Positions 9,308 to 17,400 of a stretch of 64,000 nt of DNA are shown one piece after another; position 1 is the stretch's first letter, and every line of letters starts with the position of its first letter. The stretch covers positions 124,001 through 188,000 of the forward strand of contig NZ_JAUSTK010000008.1 of the NCBI RefSeq assembly GCF_030812855.1, written 5' to 3'. Made by a program: the position numbers and the translations under genes. The notes under the pieces are model-generated. The model did not search any database and had not been told where the DNA came from. It saw nothing but the letters and a program-made list of their open reading frames with translations. Origin of the DNA: Paenibacillus wynnii. Lineage in GTDB: Bacteria > Bacillota > Bacilli > Paenibacillales > Paenibacillaceae.

Positions 9308-9919
9308 GTGACAGAGACCCTGAATGAATGGATTGATTGGCTGCTGCAAACGTTAGGTCTCACTGGACCATCCATTTTGTTCGTTACCATTCCGCTAGCT
9401 ATGCTCCAAAGCCTCTTTGGATTTTTTCCATTCGCCATACTAATCGTACTTCACGTCTCGGTTTTTAACGTAATTGGGGGGATGCTGATCAGCTGGCTGG
9501 CTTGCAACTTGGGCGGGATACTGGTGTATTTCTTTTTCCGGCGTTATCTGTTCCATTGGTTTGACCGCAAATGGGGCTCACGTCTGAAGCGTTATGATAA
9601 ATGGCAGCGTTATTTGGACCGCTACGGAATATGGACACTGGTACTGTTGCGTACGGTTCCCATAATCCCTAATAATATTATCAACTTTATGTCGGCGGTA
9701 TCACCCCTCCCGAATTCTTCCTTTATATGGGGGACAGTGCTGGGTAACCTCTCGTACATCTGGCTTTTCGGAACTCTTAGTTCAAGCTTGATCGTTCCAA
9801 AAGAACAGTGGGGGACCTATCTTACTTGGTACGGCGTATTTTGTGTAATACTAATTGGGGTCTTTATTCGCAGACACTGGGATCATTTGCAGGAGGACAA
9901 ACGCAGCAGAATGACCTGA
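9308..9919 (+). CDS. TVP38/TMEM64 (DedA-like) membrane protein
   Basis: About 203 aa polytopic membrane protein of the SNARE-associated/DedA superfamily. It shows the re-entrant-loop segments that define the family: a Gly-rich first half (VIGGMLISWLACNLGG) and the motif LLRTVPIIPNNIINFMSAVS. The frame is open from an ATG at 9248, but the GTG at 9308 follows agaggaga at the right distance and gives the normal length. Family members act in lipid scrambling or envelope homeostasis; the substrate here is unknown. Confidence 0.85.
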   Translation: MTETLNEWIDWLLQTLGLTGPSILFVTIPLAMLQSLFGFFPFAILIVLHVSVFNVIGGMLISWLACNLGGILVYFFFRRYLFHWFDRKWGSRLKRYDKWQRYLDRYGIWTLVLLRTVPIIPNNIINFMSAVSPLPNSSFIWGTVLGNLSYIWLFGTLSSSLIVPKEQWGTYLTWYGVFCVILIGVFIRRHWDHLQEDKRSRMT

Positions 9920-9943
9920 TGACCATAAAGACCAGATATAAAC

Positions 9944-9996
9944 GAAGAATATTCCCTGGGGGCAGGCGTTGCCTGATAGGAGTGTTCTTCTTTTTT
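9944..9996 (+). terminator. Intrinsic terminator after the DedA-like gene
   Basis: A 12-bp outer stem (gaagaatattcc with ggagtgttcttc, using G-U pairs), an inner ggca/tgcc hairpin and a T run at 9991-9996. Confidence 0.8.
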
Positions 9997-10064
9997 GTCC
10001 ACCTGATGAATACCTTATACGTATAGAGGCGGCTTGACCGCCGGTTAAGGCGGGAGGGTATTCA

Positions 10065-11072
10065 ATGGCCAGAACTAAGAAATGGGGAAGCCGGATCCGG
10101 ATTCCCCGGTTTAGCTGGGACGGGATTCCCACAGGGAGAAAATCAGCCTTCAAGGCGCGCCGCAGTTCAACAGGCAAGAAGTTTTATGGCGGACGTTTTG
10201 AAGCCAAAAGACAAAAACGCAAGCTATGGGGCAGTCGCAAGGAAGGTACATTTACTGCCCCAAACCTATCTAAACGCAAGCCGCGCAGCCGCCGAAAGTT
10301 ATGGCTGATCGTCTCTTTATTACTCCTTCTGGCGGCACTGCAAAGTATCCGCTATGTGGAGAGACATTTAAAACCCCCAATTGTGCATCTGGCCCAAATC
10401 CGTGTTAAACAGATTGCTACAGAGTCCATTAACAAAGCCATTACTTCACAAGTTGCCAATGGAGGAAACGCCGAGCAGTTGATTGATTGGAAGACCGATA
10501 AGAACGGCAAGATATCGGGGTTCATGCTTAATTACGGTGAACATATGCGCATTACCTCGCAGGCGGCTGAAGTTATTCAGACTACACTACAACAGCTGCA
10601 TAATAAGAAAGAGTATATTCCCCTCGGTCAAGCACTGGGCAGTCCTCTGATTGCTTCTTTCGGGCCTGATATTCCAATTAAAATTGAACCGCAAGGGGCG
10701 GTAAAGGTAGAGTTGAACACCCGCCAGCAGAATGCCGGAATCAATATGATTCTAGTAGAGGTGTTTATTCATATTGTGACCGAGGTTGCCGTAGTGATTC
10801 CCTTTGATATAGAACCACAGATTGTGGATACGGAAATCCCGGTATCTTATTTAATGGTGGTCGGTGATGTTCCCATGTACTATTACGACAATCAGGGTCA
10901 ACCTGTTGGAGATAATGGTATCAGTGCGCCGGGAATATCTATACCTGGTCTGCAAAAGGAAAAAGACGGTACCACCGAAGGCAGTGTTACAAGTACAGCT
11001 GAACCGGAAACGGTGCCGGAGCCGGAGAAAGCCGGCAACGCGGTGTCTGAAGAAATTAGCAGCACCGAATAA
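10065..11072 (+). CDS. yunB: Sporulation protein YunB
   Basis: 335 aa. A long basic N-terminal tail of about 75 residues rich in Lys/Arg/Ser precedes one membrane span (about 79-93, LWLIVSLLLLLAAL). A YunB domain follows, recognisable from LNTRQQNAGINMILVEVFIHI and VVIPFDIEP. YunB is a sigma-E-controlled sporulation protein of poorly defined function in Bacillus. The C-terminal 60 residues are low complexity and Glu/Pro rich. In Bacillus, as I recall, yunB adjoins lytH (yunA) and lipA; here the lytH-like gene is 11 kb away, with accessory genes between. Confidence 0.9.
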   Translation: MARTKKWGSRIRIPRFSWDGIPTGRKSAFKARRSSTGKKFYGGRFEAKRQKRKLWGSRKEGTFTAPNLSKRKPRSRRKLWLIVSLLLLLAALQSIRYVERHLKPPIVHLAQIRVKQIATESINKAITSQVANGGNAEQLIDWKTDKNGKISGFMLNYGEHMRITSQAAEVIQTTLQQLHNKKEYIPLGQALGSPLIASFGPDIPIKIEPQGAVKVELNTRQQNAGINMILVEVFIHIVTEVAVVIPFDIEPQIVDTEIPVSYLMVVGDVPMYYYDNQGQPVGDNGISAPGISIPGLQKEKDGTTEGSVTSTAEPETVPEPEKAGNAVSEEISSTE

Positions 11073-11090
11073 GAACATAAATTTAAAAGA

Positions 11091-11120
11091 GCGCACTCCA
11101 ATAGGGGGTGCGCTTTTTTT
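11091..11120 (+). terminator. Intrinsic terminator of yunB
   Basis: Stem gcgcactcc/ggggtgcgc followed by seven T, 18 bp after the yunB stop. Confidence 0.88.
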
Positions 11121-11224
11121 CATTACTAAGAAATAGGCTTCCCTAGCTATCCCCTTCTCTATTAACCTCTGGCTGATCTCCGAGAAAACGGACAAATTCC
11201 CTCATGCATTTGCTAATTAAGGTC

Positions 11225-11479
11225 TTAGACCGCCGGCATTAAACTACTTTGACGTAGAGCTTCTTGTTTGAGGGCATTGTTGAAATCTCGCCAAGATACT
11301 CCACCTGTTGTCATCTCAGCTTTTAGCTGCTGAAGCTCGGCTTGATCGATTTCGGTGATGTGGAGGACAGCCTGTAGCACAGACCGCTCGAATGGTGCAC
11401 CTGCGTCACCTGCTTTGTACTTTTCCATCGCTTGAACAACAACTTGCCTTGCATCTTCGCTCGAAACTAACTCGTGCAT
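11225..11479 (-). CDS. Small soluble hypothetical protein (84 aa)
   Basis: Not recognised. A hydrophilic, predominantly helical 84-residue protein without membrane span or signal peptide. The ATG is preceded by gagaggag at 7-8 nt, and the composition (many Gln, Glu, Ala) looks like a real soluble protein. It is the first gene of the accessory stretch after yunB and points back towards it. A standalone regulator or chaperone is possible, but nothing in the sequence decides. Confidence 0.65.
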   Translation of the reverse strand: MHELVSSEDARQVVVQAMEKYKAGDAGAPFERSVLQAVLHITEIDQAELQQLKAEMTTGGVSWRDFNNALKQEALRQSSLMPAV

Positions 11480-11858
11480 TTGGATTTTCTCCTCTCAAGT
11501 GTTCATTTAAGATAGCATGGTTTGAGAGGCTGGATCGACTGAGGAACAGGGGTGAAAAACGGAGTTTGGATGCTACCCCCACAAAAAGCTCGTGAAGGTT
11601 TTGTACGTGGACGTCGAGGCCAAAAGGATTCGATGTGTTCTTGTAGGAACAGCTTTATTGGGCTGTATTTTCGTAAATATCGGCGAAAACGGCTTTAAAT
11701 CGGCTATTTTGGGGATCGTCCTTTTTGTGAAGGGGTTACGAAGCTTTTACGCAGGACTTTCACGACATTCGTCTTCCAGAGTGAAAATGTGAACATTATG
11801 TGAACTTCAACTTAGAGTGTAATGCCTCTCGGATTGTTGATCCGAGAGGCACTGAGGA
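11480..11858. other. 379-bp stretch without a convincing gene
   Basis: A short open frame exists on the plus strand (11592-11792, GTG start) with a hydrophobic middle, but it has no ribosome site and resembles no family I know. Apart from a hairpin near 11824-11850, I see nothing else. Confidence 0.5.
11824..11850 (-). terminator. Hairpin downstream of the EcsC-domain gene
   Basis: Perfect 11-bp stem gcctctcggat/atccgagaggc with a 5-nt loop, nine bases after the EcsC gene stop on the minus strand. The following sequence (attacactc) lacks a clear T run, so it may stabilise the 3' end rather than terminate. Confidence 0.55.
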
Positions 11859-12482
11859 CTAGTCGGGAATTGAAATGAAGGTATCCCTTGCCACGTTCCC
11901 GATGATGTTTGTGGAAACGCCGTCGAACAGCGCACCGATTCCGCCTCCGATCAGCGGAACTGCCTTGCCGAGTTGGACAACGCCTGTCTGTCCGAATTTG
12001 GTCAGCAGCTTGAAGCCGACTGCCGTGTTGATCTTTGCGATGACTTTGGCGGAGATTTTGAGAATGGCTTGCTCGGTCAGTTTCATGCCGACCTTGATGC
12101 CCACTTCCTTAAGAACTTCCGTCACGGCACTTCCGCAGAGACAGACGAACGCGAGCGTCTTGACCTTGTCCTCTCTGACGTCGTGTCCCCCCATGTGCGC
12201 GATGGCAGCGATGAGCTTGAGTTGGATGTAGAGGACGCTGGCGAGGTTGGCAGGAGAAGTAATTGGAAGAGTGATGGCCCCGCCCAAGCCAGTCATGAAC
12301 CCCGACGTGGCGCTTTTCGCTACTTCCCAGCGGATGAGGGAGTTGACCCGCTCGAAGAGCGTCCCGTCTTGCTTCAAGTACTCCTCGGCTAGCTCTACGG
12401 AGGAGTCTGTTCCTGGGATGCCCGAAAAAACGGCCTTATCGTAGGCCCACTCCAGCACTTCGGTGATTGCGTTTCTGTCCAT
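11859..12482 (-). CDS. EcsC-domain protein
   Basis: 207 aa protein of the EcsC family, named after a B. subtilis ABC-associated protein of unclear function. Visible features are two Gly/Ala-rich hydrophobic segments (TGLGGAITLPITSPANLASVLYI near 75-97 and KAVPLIGGGIGALFDGVSTNIIG near the C-terminus) and the helix pair LKLIAAIAHMGGHDVREDKVKTLAF. The ATG at 12482 with gggagatg upstream is preferred over the in-frame opening at 12578, which would overlap the preceding gene. It begins two bases after the stop of a small membrane protein gene. Higher GC than the flanks suggests acquisition. Confidence 0.82.
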   Translation of the reverse strand: MDRNAITEVLEWAYDKAVFSGIPGTDSSVELAEEYLKQDGTLFERVNSLIRWEVAKSATSGFMTGLGGAITLPITSPANLASVLYIQLKLIAAIAHMGGHDVREDKVKTLAFVCLCGSAVTEVLKEVGIKVGMKLTEQAILKISAKVIAKINTAVGFKLLTKFGQTGVVQLGKAVPLIGGGIGALFDGVSTNIIGNVARDTFISIPD

Positions 12483-12484
12483 GC

Positions 12485-12673
12485 TCACATCTCCCGCTTG
12501 CGTTGAGGATTTCGTCTGTCCACGAAGAACATGACAATTTTGTAGATGATGACGATTGGGAAAGTTACCACGTCCCAAATGAATTTCAGCCCGATGAGGC
12601 CGATGACGAAAATGCCTCTCAGCCAGAGTCCGGCGATGGCTAAGATGATGATGATGCCGATTACTGCTGCCAT
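12485..12673 (-). CDS. Small membrane protein upstream of the EcsC gene (62 aa)
   Basis: Not assigned to a family. 62 aa with two hydrophobic segments (residues 3-26 and 31-50) and a basic tail. The start has a good ribosome site (gaagggg) and the stop lies two bases before the EcsC start, so the two are almost certainly co-translated. It could be a membrane partner of the EcsC-domain protein. Confidence 0.7.
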   Translation of the reverse strand: MAAVIGIIIILAIAGLWLRGIFVIGLIGLKFIWDVVTFPIVIIYKIVMFFVDRRNPQRKREM

Positions 12674-13038
12674 TGTTACCCCTTCTTTCGTCTTAGGTTT
12701 GATGGTTCAAATGTAAATTCACAATCGGTCTAGCAATTCCTACCGCGATGTGATCGACGCCGTGATGGGCGACAAGTGAGGTAAAAATGGAGTTGGTTTC
12801 GCCGCGCGTCGTTCGGTTCGGTGCCGCACAGCCGCACTGACCCGCACTGGCACGGGAAGTTCGGGCGGGGGAAGGCTTAGGAGAGAGGTCGAGTTGTTTC
12901 GTTTCTTGGACTTTTGGCGGCTCGGGGACTTTAAGCCTCGACATTCAGCCGCTTTCGGTTTAGACGACTTAGCTTGCAGACGGTTCACGCTGGTGCGGTG
13001 CGCCTTTTTCTTTTAACGCCAGTGCAGCAAAGGGCGGG
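12674..13038. other. GC-rich 365-bp stretch without a supported gene
   Basis: Clearly more GC-rich than its surroundings. Overlapping minus-strand frames (12693-12944 and 12740-12988) give Pro/Arg/Ser-rich low-complexity peptides with no ribosome site, so I do not call them. The stretch abuts the PadR gene exactly where its expected N-terminal codons are missing, suggesting a recombination joint at about 13035. Confidence 0.5.
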
Positions 13039-13317
13039 TTGGGGTTTATCCAAATTCATATTCTGCATCATGCGAGTGAAGATTCGGTTTTCGGTTCCTG
13101 GATGCTTGATGAGTTGAAAAGCCATGGTTACAACTTAAGCGCGGGTACAATGTATCCGCTTTTACGGACTATGGAATCAACCGGATTACTCTATAGAGAA
13201 GATCGAAATGTAGGTGGGAAAATAAGAAAGTACTATAAGACTACACCTTATGGGGAAAAGGTACTTTATGAAGCAAGGAGAAAAGCTTATGAATTATTTA
13301 AAGAAATCCACAATTAA
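13039..13317 (+). CDS. PadR-family transcriptional regulator, N-terminus possibly truncated
   Basis: 92 aa winged-helix regulator with the PadR signature HGYNLSAGTMYPLLRTMESTG and the wing DRNVGGKIRKYYKTTPYGEKVL. PadR proteins usually have about 8-12 residues before the segment matching GFIQIHILHHA; here only two are available from the TTG at 13039. No better start exists before the in-frame stop at 12970, and the upstream sequence is GC-rich and unrelated. It precedes the chromate transporter gene by 40 bp. PadR-type regulators beside chrA are, as I recall, common in Bacillales, so control of chromate efflux is the likely role if the protein is functional. Confidence 0.78.
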   Translation: MGFIQIHILHHASEDSVFGSWMLDELKSHGYNLSAGTMYPLLRTMESTGLLYREDRNVGGKIRKYYKTTPYGEKVLYEARRKAYELFKEIHN

Positions 13318-13357
13318 CCTCTCACAAAAGAAAAAGGCAAAGGGGTAATGAGACGAT

Positions 13358-14572
13358 ATGCAAGCGAGTAAGCAGGAGGTATCGAAAGGTAATCAAAAGG
13401 CGAAGCTTGGAGCACTTCTTGAAGTGTTGATTGTATCCACAAAATTAGGTCTTACTTCATTTGGTGGGCCGATTGCCCACCTAGGTTACTTTCACAATGA
13501 GTACATACGTCGTCGTAAGTGGATGGATGAACGAAGCTACGCTGATTTAGTAGCCCTTTGTCAGTTTCTTCCTGGCCCGGCGAGCAGTCAGGTTGGTATT
13601 GGTATCGGTGTTGTAAGAGCAGGTTTGCTCGGAGGCCTTATTGCATGGCTAGGATTCACTTTGCCATCTGTCATTGCGTTGGTTGCGTTTGCCTTTTTGC
13701 TTCAAGGCTATGACTTAGGTACTGCAGGATGGATTCATGGACTCAAGATCGTAGCTGTAGCGATTGTTGCCCATGCTATTCTAGGCATGGGGCAAAAGCC
13801 TACTCCTGACCGGAACAGAGTAACAATCGCTGTCATTGCAGCATCCGTTACATTGTATTGGCAAACAGCATACAGTCAAGTACTCACGATCGCTGTAGCA
13901 GGGGTGATCGGTTTATGGCTTTATCGTAAAAATGTTACGGAAGGAACAACAAACCTTCATATTTCAATTAGTAGAGCCTTTGCTATTGTCTGTTTAGTTT
14001 TGTTCTTTGGTCTGTTAGTAGCACTACCGATCTTCAGAGGAACAGCGGAAACTGGATGGTTGGCGATATTTGACAGCTTTTATCGTTCCGGTTCGTTGGT
14101 GTTCGGTGGCGGACATGTTGTATTACCGCTACTGGAAGGTGAAGTAGTACCAACTGGATGGGTTAGCCAAGAAGATTTCTTGGCGGGTTACGGAGCTACG
14201 CAGGCGGTTCCAGGACCGTTGTTCACTTTTGCAGGTTACCTAGGGGCTTTGGAGGGAGGTATTTTTGGGGCAGCGGTTGCCACCTTTGGGATTTTCCTGC
14301 CAGTATTTCTTCTTGTGATCGGAGCACTTCCGTTTTGGAACGGATTAAGAAAAAGTCCTAAAATCCAAGGGGCATTGGTTGGAATCAACGCATCTGTAGT
14401 TGGTATATTGCTTGTTGCATTGTAGGATCCCCTTTGGACAACAGCTATTTTGGAGCCAATGGATTTCGCTCTAGCCGTCATTTTATTTGTAATGCTGGTC
14501 TTCTGGAAGCTGCCGCCTTGGGTGGTTGTAGTAGCTGGTGCAGCGGGTGGAATGCTGCTGGGGTTATTGTAA
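13358..14572 (+). pseudogene. chrA: Chromate transporter ChrA interrupted by an in-frame amber codon
   Basis: Long-chain ChrA of the CHR family, which exports chromate from the cytoplasm. The N-terminal half carries the hallmark TSFGGPIAHLGYFH near residues 29-42 and FLPGPASSQVGIGIG; the second half repeats it with GSLVFGGGHVVLPLLEGEVV and TQAVPGPLFTFAGYLGA. The frame stops at TAG (14423-14425, codon 356) directly before DPLWTTAI, where ChrA proteins normally read a tyrosine (LYDP). The same frame then stays open for 48 codons encoding the remaining C-terminal membrane segment (FALAVILFVMLVFWKLPPW), ending in TAA at 14570. One base change from TAT or TAC explains this. The product is either a 355-residue truncated protein or depends on readthrough. 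Confidence 0.85.
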
Positions 14573-14579
14573 TACAGAG

Positions 14580-14617
14580 AACGGGTAAGGGGAACGTTTT
14601 GTCCTTTTACCCGTTTT
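14580..14617 (+). terminator. Intrinsic terminator of chrA
   Basis: Stem aacgggtaa/ttacccgtt with an internal ggg/tcc extension, followed by a T-rich tail. It lies just after the distal TAA, not after the amber codon, supporting a once full-length chrA. Confidence 0.75.
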
Positions 14618-14682
14618 AATTTCACCTCCTTGCGGGACACTATTTCATGGTACTTACGAACCCGAAGGGAGCTATTTAAATT

Positions 14683-15321
14683 ATGAAAAGGCTTTTTTTC
14701 ACCAGTATCTTTTGCGTACTCCTCATGTTTCACACGCAGTCTGTTGAAGCGTCAGGAGGTATTTTGAAATCTAGGCCAGTAGACCCCTCGTTGCTAAATT
14801 CACTTCGTCAGGGTGGTTATATTCTTTATGTTAGGCACGGAGAGGCAACAGTAGGAGAGGACATTCCGAGAATTGATTTCAATGATTGTTCTACCCAAAG
14901 AAATCTTTCTGAGGCTGGGAGAAGACAAGCTGAAAAATTTGGTGAGGCGCTGCACAGTTTGCAAATTCCAGTCCAAACTCCGGTTCTAGCTAGTCCCTTT
15001 TGCCGAGCAAAGGAAACCGCAGAATTGGCTTTTGGTGAGAGCAAAGTTCAAACCGATTCGTTCTGGGTTAGAATATATAATTTAAGTGGTTCCTTGCCTC
15101 CCGCCGAGCAGCAAGGGATTTTAAATGACTTAACTTCTGTATTAGAAGTATTACCCTCCCCTAGGACTAACAAAGTTATCATCGCTCACAGTTTCCCTCA
15201 AGGGGTTGGACTAGGGGGAATCTCAAACTTAGGCACCGTAATTGTAAAACCAAAAGGGCAAGGAAACGGCTATGAGATTGTAGGCCGTTTCACTTTAGAT
15301 GAATTGTTAAGCTTACTTTGA
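14683..15321 (+). CDS. Secreted histidine phosphatase superfamily protein
   Basis: 212 aa with a signal peptide (residues 1 to about 24, cleavage near VEASG) and the phosphoglycerate-mutase-like fold. The catalytic RHGE is at 51-54, the second conserved Arg is in LASPFCRAKETA, and the distal His is H169 in IIAHS. Such proteins are exported phosphatases of uncertain substrate. The ATG follows aagggagc. The gene stands alone between chrA and the recombinase-Abi_C gene. Confidence 0.83.
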   Translation: MKRLFFTSIFCVLLMFHTQSVEASGGILKSRPVDPSLLNSLRQGGYILYVRHGEATVGEDIPRIDFNDCSTQRNLSEAGRRQAEKFGEALHSLQIPVQTPVLASPFCRAKETAELAFGESKVQTDSFWVRIYNLSGSLPPAEQQGILNDLTSVLEVLPSPRTNKVIIAHSFPQGVGLGGISNLGTVIVKPKGQGNGYEIVGRFTLDELLSLL

Positions 15322-15325
15322 GAAA

Positions 15326-15359
15326 AACTTGCCGTTACAGACAGCGCGGAGAACCGTAT
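15326..15359 (+). repeat. 34-bp direct repeat, copy 1
   Basis: Begins aacttgccgttacagacagc and matches copy 2 at 19775-19808 in 32 of 34 positions. It lies five bases after the phosphatase stop and also forms the left arm of a larger imperfect hairpin (tgccgttac with gtaacggta about 55 nt later). The two copies lie on either side of the segment containing the Abi_C gene, the PemK-fold gene and the epimerase gene. Confidence 0.8.
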
Positions 15360-15533
15360 CACAAATACTGGTAAAGCGGCGAGTGGAAGTAACGGTAGAA
15401 AGCAAGGATATAAATCACTAAAAAAATCCTCTAGGACTAAGTTTCTAGAGGTTTTCAAATAGCATTATAATGATACAGGTGTTATTGCCCTATTACCATC
15501 TTGTGCATTAGAATACAATAAGGAGGGTGTGGA

Positions 15534-17135
15534 ATGAAAGTAAACAAAGTAATGGCGAAAGTGAGCCAATTCGGAGAGAATTCAAGGCAGATTGACATAA
15601 ATCAATATCGTTCGGAAATAGAGAAAGATAAGTGGGATGTTCGAAACTTAGGGATACCCTACAATAAAACGACTGCCGATTATTATGTATCCTTTGGAAA
15701 AATTGATACCCCTTTCAGGAGTATTGTAAAAAGATATGTAAAAGAACGCCTGCTTACATATGACTCAATAACTTTTACAACTGCAAGCCGTGATGTACTT
15801 GGTTTAACACCCTTTTTTAGATTTATTGTATTTAAGCATCCAAATTGGGTTGATCTAAACGAGTTAAATCGAAATGATATTGAAGAATATCTTATTTTTA
15901 TTAAAAAGCAACCAATGGGTGGTGGTTTTCTTAAACAAAATAATGCAATGACAGATGAGAGTATAATGAGATATATCAGTACACTGGAGAATTTTTTGTT
16001 TTTCATTCAGAGATACGAATGGAATGAGGCTCCACAAAAACCTATACGTAACCTAATATATCAAGAAGATAGACCTAGGATAAAACCAAAAGATATTGAT
16101 GATTATAAGTATCTGAGTGATTACGTGTGGAATCAGGTTATTGAAAAAATCGATACGCTGAACTCTAACTATCGACTTATTATTTTATTGATGGAAGCAA
16201 CTGGATTTAAAGCTAATGAGGTTCTGACTTTGAGACTCGATGCCGTGGCGAAAAAAAACGATGGATATTGGATAAAAAAAGATAAGAAAGGAAAAACTCC
16301 ACATTTTGTACCAATAGATAATGATGACCTGATTAATGGAATTTTAGATCACCAAGAACTAATTAAACGGCTATTTCCAGGCAATATGAATCCCGAAAGC
16401 TTAATGTTTTTAACATTTGAGGGTAAAGCTAAAGGACGCCGGATATTACGAATAACTCTTTACAGAAATCTACAAAAATTTGCTGAAAGATGTATGATAC
16501 GAGATGAGGAAGGGAAAATATATAAGTTTAATTGTAATGAATTTCGTCATCGATTTGGAGTGAATTTGGCTAAAAAGGGATTAAGCGTTCAAGAAATTCA
16601 TAATCTAATTGATAATGTTACCTCACTTATGCCCGTGGCTTATTGCAATATGGCGGAGAATAGAACTGAAAACATTGTTCCTTCAGATAAATTTATTAAT
16701 CATACTTTCAGTAACAATGTCAATGTGCAGTATATTCAAGAAGCGTGGAGGAAGGCTTTAGAAAGAAGAGGATCGGACCCAGAAGGTGCAATAACAATAG
16801 CTCGTACATTATTAGAAAGTGTATGTAAATTCATCTTGGATGAAGAAGGTATACCGTATGATGATAAATTTGAGATGCATCAATTGTATAAAGCAGTACA
16901 GTCTGCATTGAATCTGTCCCCCGACAATCAACATGAGGCTATTTTCAAACAAATACTGGGCGGTTGTACGTCAGTTATTGTTGGAATAGGATCACTTCGT
17001 AATAAATTGAGTGATGCACATGGAAGAAGTCACTTTACACCTCAGCCATTAAAAAGACATGCCCAATTAGCAGTAAATCTTGCAGGCACAATGGCTGATT
17101 TTTTATTTTCAACTTGGGAGGACTCTTATAAATAA
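15534..17135 (+). CDS. Degenerate tyrosine recombinase fused to an Abi_C (abortive infection) domain
   Basis: 533 aa. Residues about 60-165 resemble the SAM-like core-binding domain of tyrosine recombinases and 190-375 the catalytic domain. Aligned by eye to the R-K-H-R-H-Y set: TGFK puts Lys226 at the first Arg; CNEFRH puts Asn335 at the His but keeps Arg338; LIDN puts Asn361 at the last His/Trp; Tyr370 lies nine residues later as expected. Residues about 412-530 match the Abi_C pattern (GAITIARTLLESVCKFILDE, ILGGCTSVIVGIGSLRN, LSDAHG, KRHAQLAVNLAGTMADFL). Abi_C is found in abortive-infection proteins. The loss of three catalytic positions argues against recombination and for DNA binding or sensing. 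Strong ribosome site aggagggtg. AT-rich compared with neighbours, suggesting horizontal origin. Confidence 0.82.
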   Translation: MKVNKVMAKVSQFGENSRQIDINQYRSEIEKDKWDVRNLGIPYNKTTADYYVSFGKIDTPFRSIVKRYVKERLLTYDSITFTTASRDVLGLTPFFRFIVFKHPNWVDLNELNRNDIEEYLIFIKKQPMGGGFLKQNNAMTDESIMRYISTLENFLFFIQRYEWNEAPQKPIRNLIYQEDRPRIKPKDIDDYKYLSDYVWNQVIEKIDTLNSNYRLIILLMEATGFKANEVLTLRLDAVAKKNDGYWIKKDKKGKTPHFVPIDNDDLINGILDHQELIKRLFPGNMNPESLMFLTFEGKAKGRRILRITLYRNLQKFAERCMIRDEEGKIYKFNCNEFRHRFGVNLAKKGLSVQEIHNLIDNVTSLMPVAYCNMAENRTENIVPSDKFINHTFSNNVNVQYIQEAWRKALERRGSDPEGAITIARTLLESVCKFILDEEGIPYDDKFEMHQLYKAVQSALNLSPDNQHEAIFKQILGGCTSVIVGIGSLRNKLSDAHGRSHFTPQPLKRHAQLAVNLAGTMADFLFSTWEDSYK

Positions 17136-17255
17136 TTTTTGGTTGTTTTACGGCAATTAAAATATCATTAAAAGTGTATTTTCAATTCATATATTTAGTT
17201 CTAATAATGCATGGTAAAAACTGTGTTGTTCATAAAAAAAGTAGTCACATTAAAA

Positions 17256-17289
17256 AGAAAACAACCTTTTAAAAAAAAGGTTGTTTTCT
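17256..17289 (-). terminator. Intrinsic terminator of the small RNA, possibly bidirectional
   Basis: Perfect stem agaaaacaacc/ggttgttttct with an A/T loop. Read on the minus strand the stem is followed by a T-rich run (ttttcttttt). It also lies 120 bp after the Abi_C gene stop on the plus strand, so may stop that transcript too. Confidence 0.8.
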
Positions 17290-17291
17290 GA

Positions 17292-17371
17292 GCGCTTGAT
17301 TGCGCGGGGCGTTAAGCCCAAGAAACCGTTCATTTGATGCATGCGCTTAATTGCGCGGGGCGCTAGAGCCC
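17292..17371 (-). repeat. Two tandem copies of a 28-29 bp structured unit (period 51 bp)
   Basis: Copy 1 (17292-17319) and copy 2 (17343-17371) share gcgctt[g/a]attgcgcggggcg and a closing gccc. Differences fall mainly in the loops (ttgatt/ttaatt and gttaa/gctaga), so both hairpins per copy are preserved. The intervening 23 bp do not repeat. Confidence 0.8.
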
Positions 17372-17400
17372 AAAATATAAAATGCACTTTCTGTAACGTT

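Larger units (their letters stand above)
17250..17394 (-). ncRNA. Predicted small RNA with two tandem double-hairpin repeats
   Basis: On the minus strand a near-consensus promoter (17401-17429) should start transcription near 17394. The transcript then contains two copies of a unit with two small hairpins (GGGC...GCCC, then GCGC-aattaa/aatcaa-GCGC) and ends at a strong intrinsic terminator (17256-17289 plus T run). No open frame of note is inside. The gene lies immediately downstream of a PemK/MazF-fold gene on the same strand and opposite the Abi_C fusion gene. An RNA antitoxin, a regulatory RNA or a guide-like RNA are all possible. This is a prediction from sequence only. Confidence 0.6.

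Noticed and set aside
11592..11792. 66-codon plus-strand frame with hydrophobic middle
   Set aside because: GTG start without ribosome site, no recognisable family.
11973..12392. Long plus-strand frames opposite the EcsC gene
   Set aside because: Antisense to a gene with recognisable domain and ribosome site; acidic shadow translation.
12693..12988. Two overlapping minus-strand frames in the GC-rich stretch
   Set aside because: Low-complexity Pro/Arg/Ser-rich translations, no ribosome site; open frames are expected by chance in GC-rich DNA.
17292..17371. Two repeats separated by 23 bp as a mini CRISPR array
   Set aside because: Only two copies, no leader or cas genes in the window, and each unit folds into two hairpins; a promoter and terminator make a small RNA gene a better reading.
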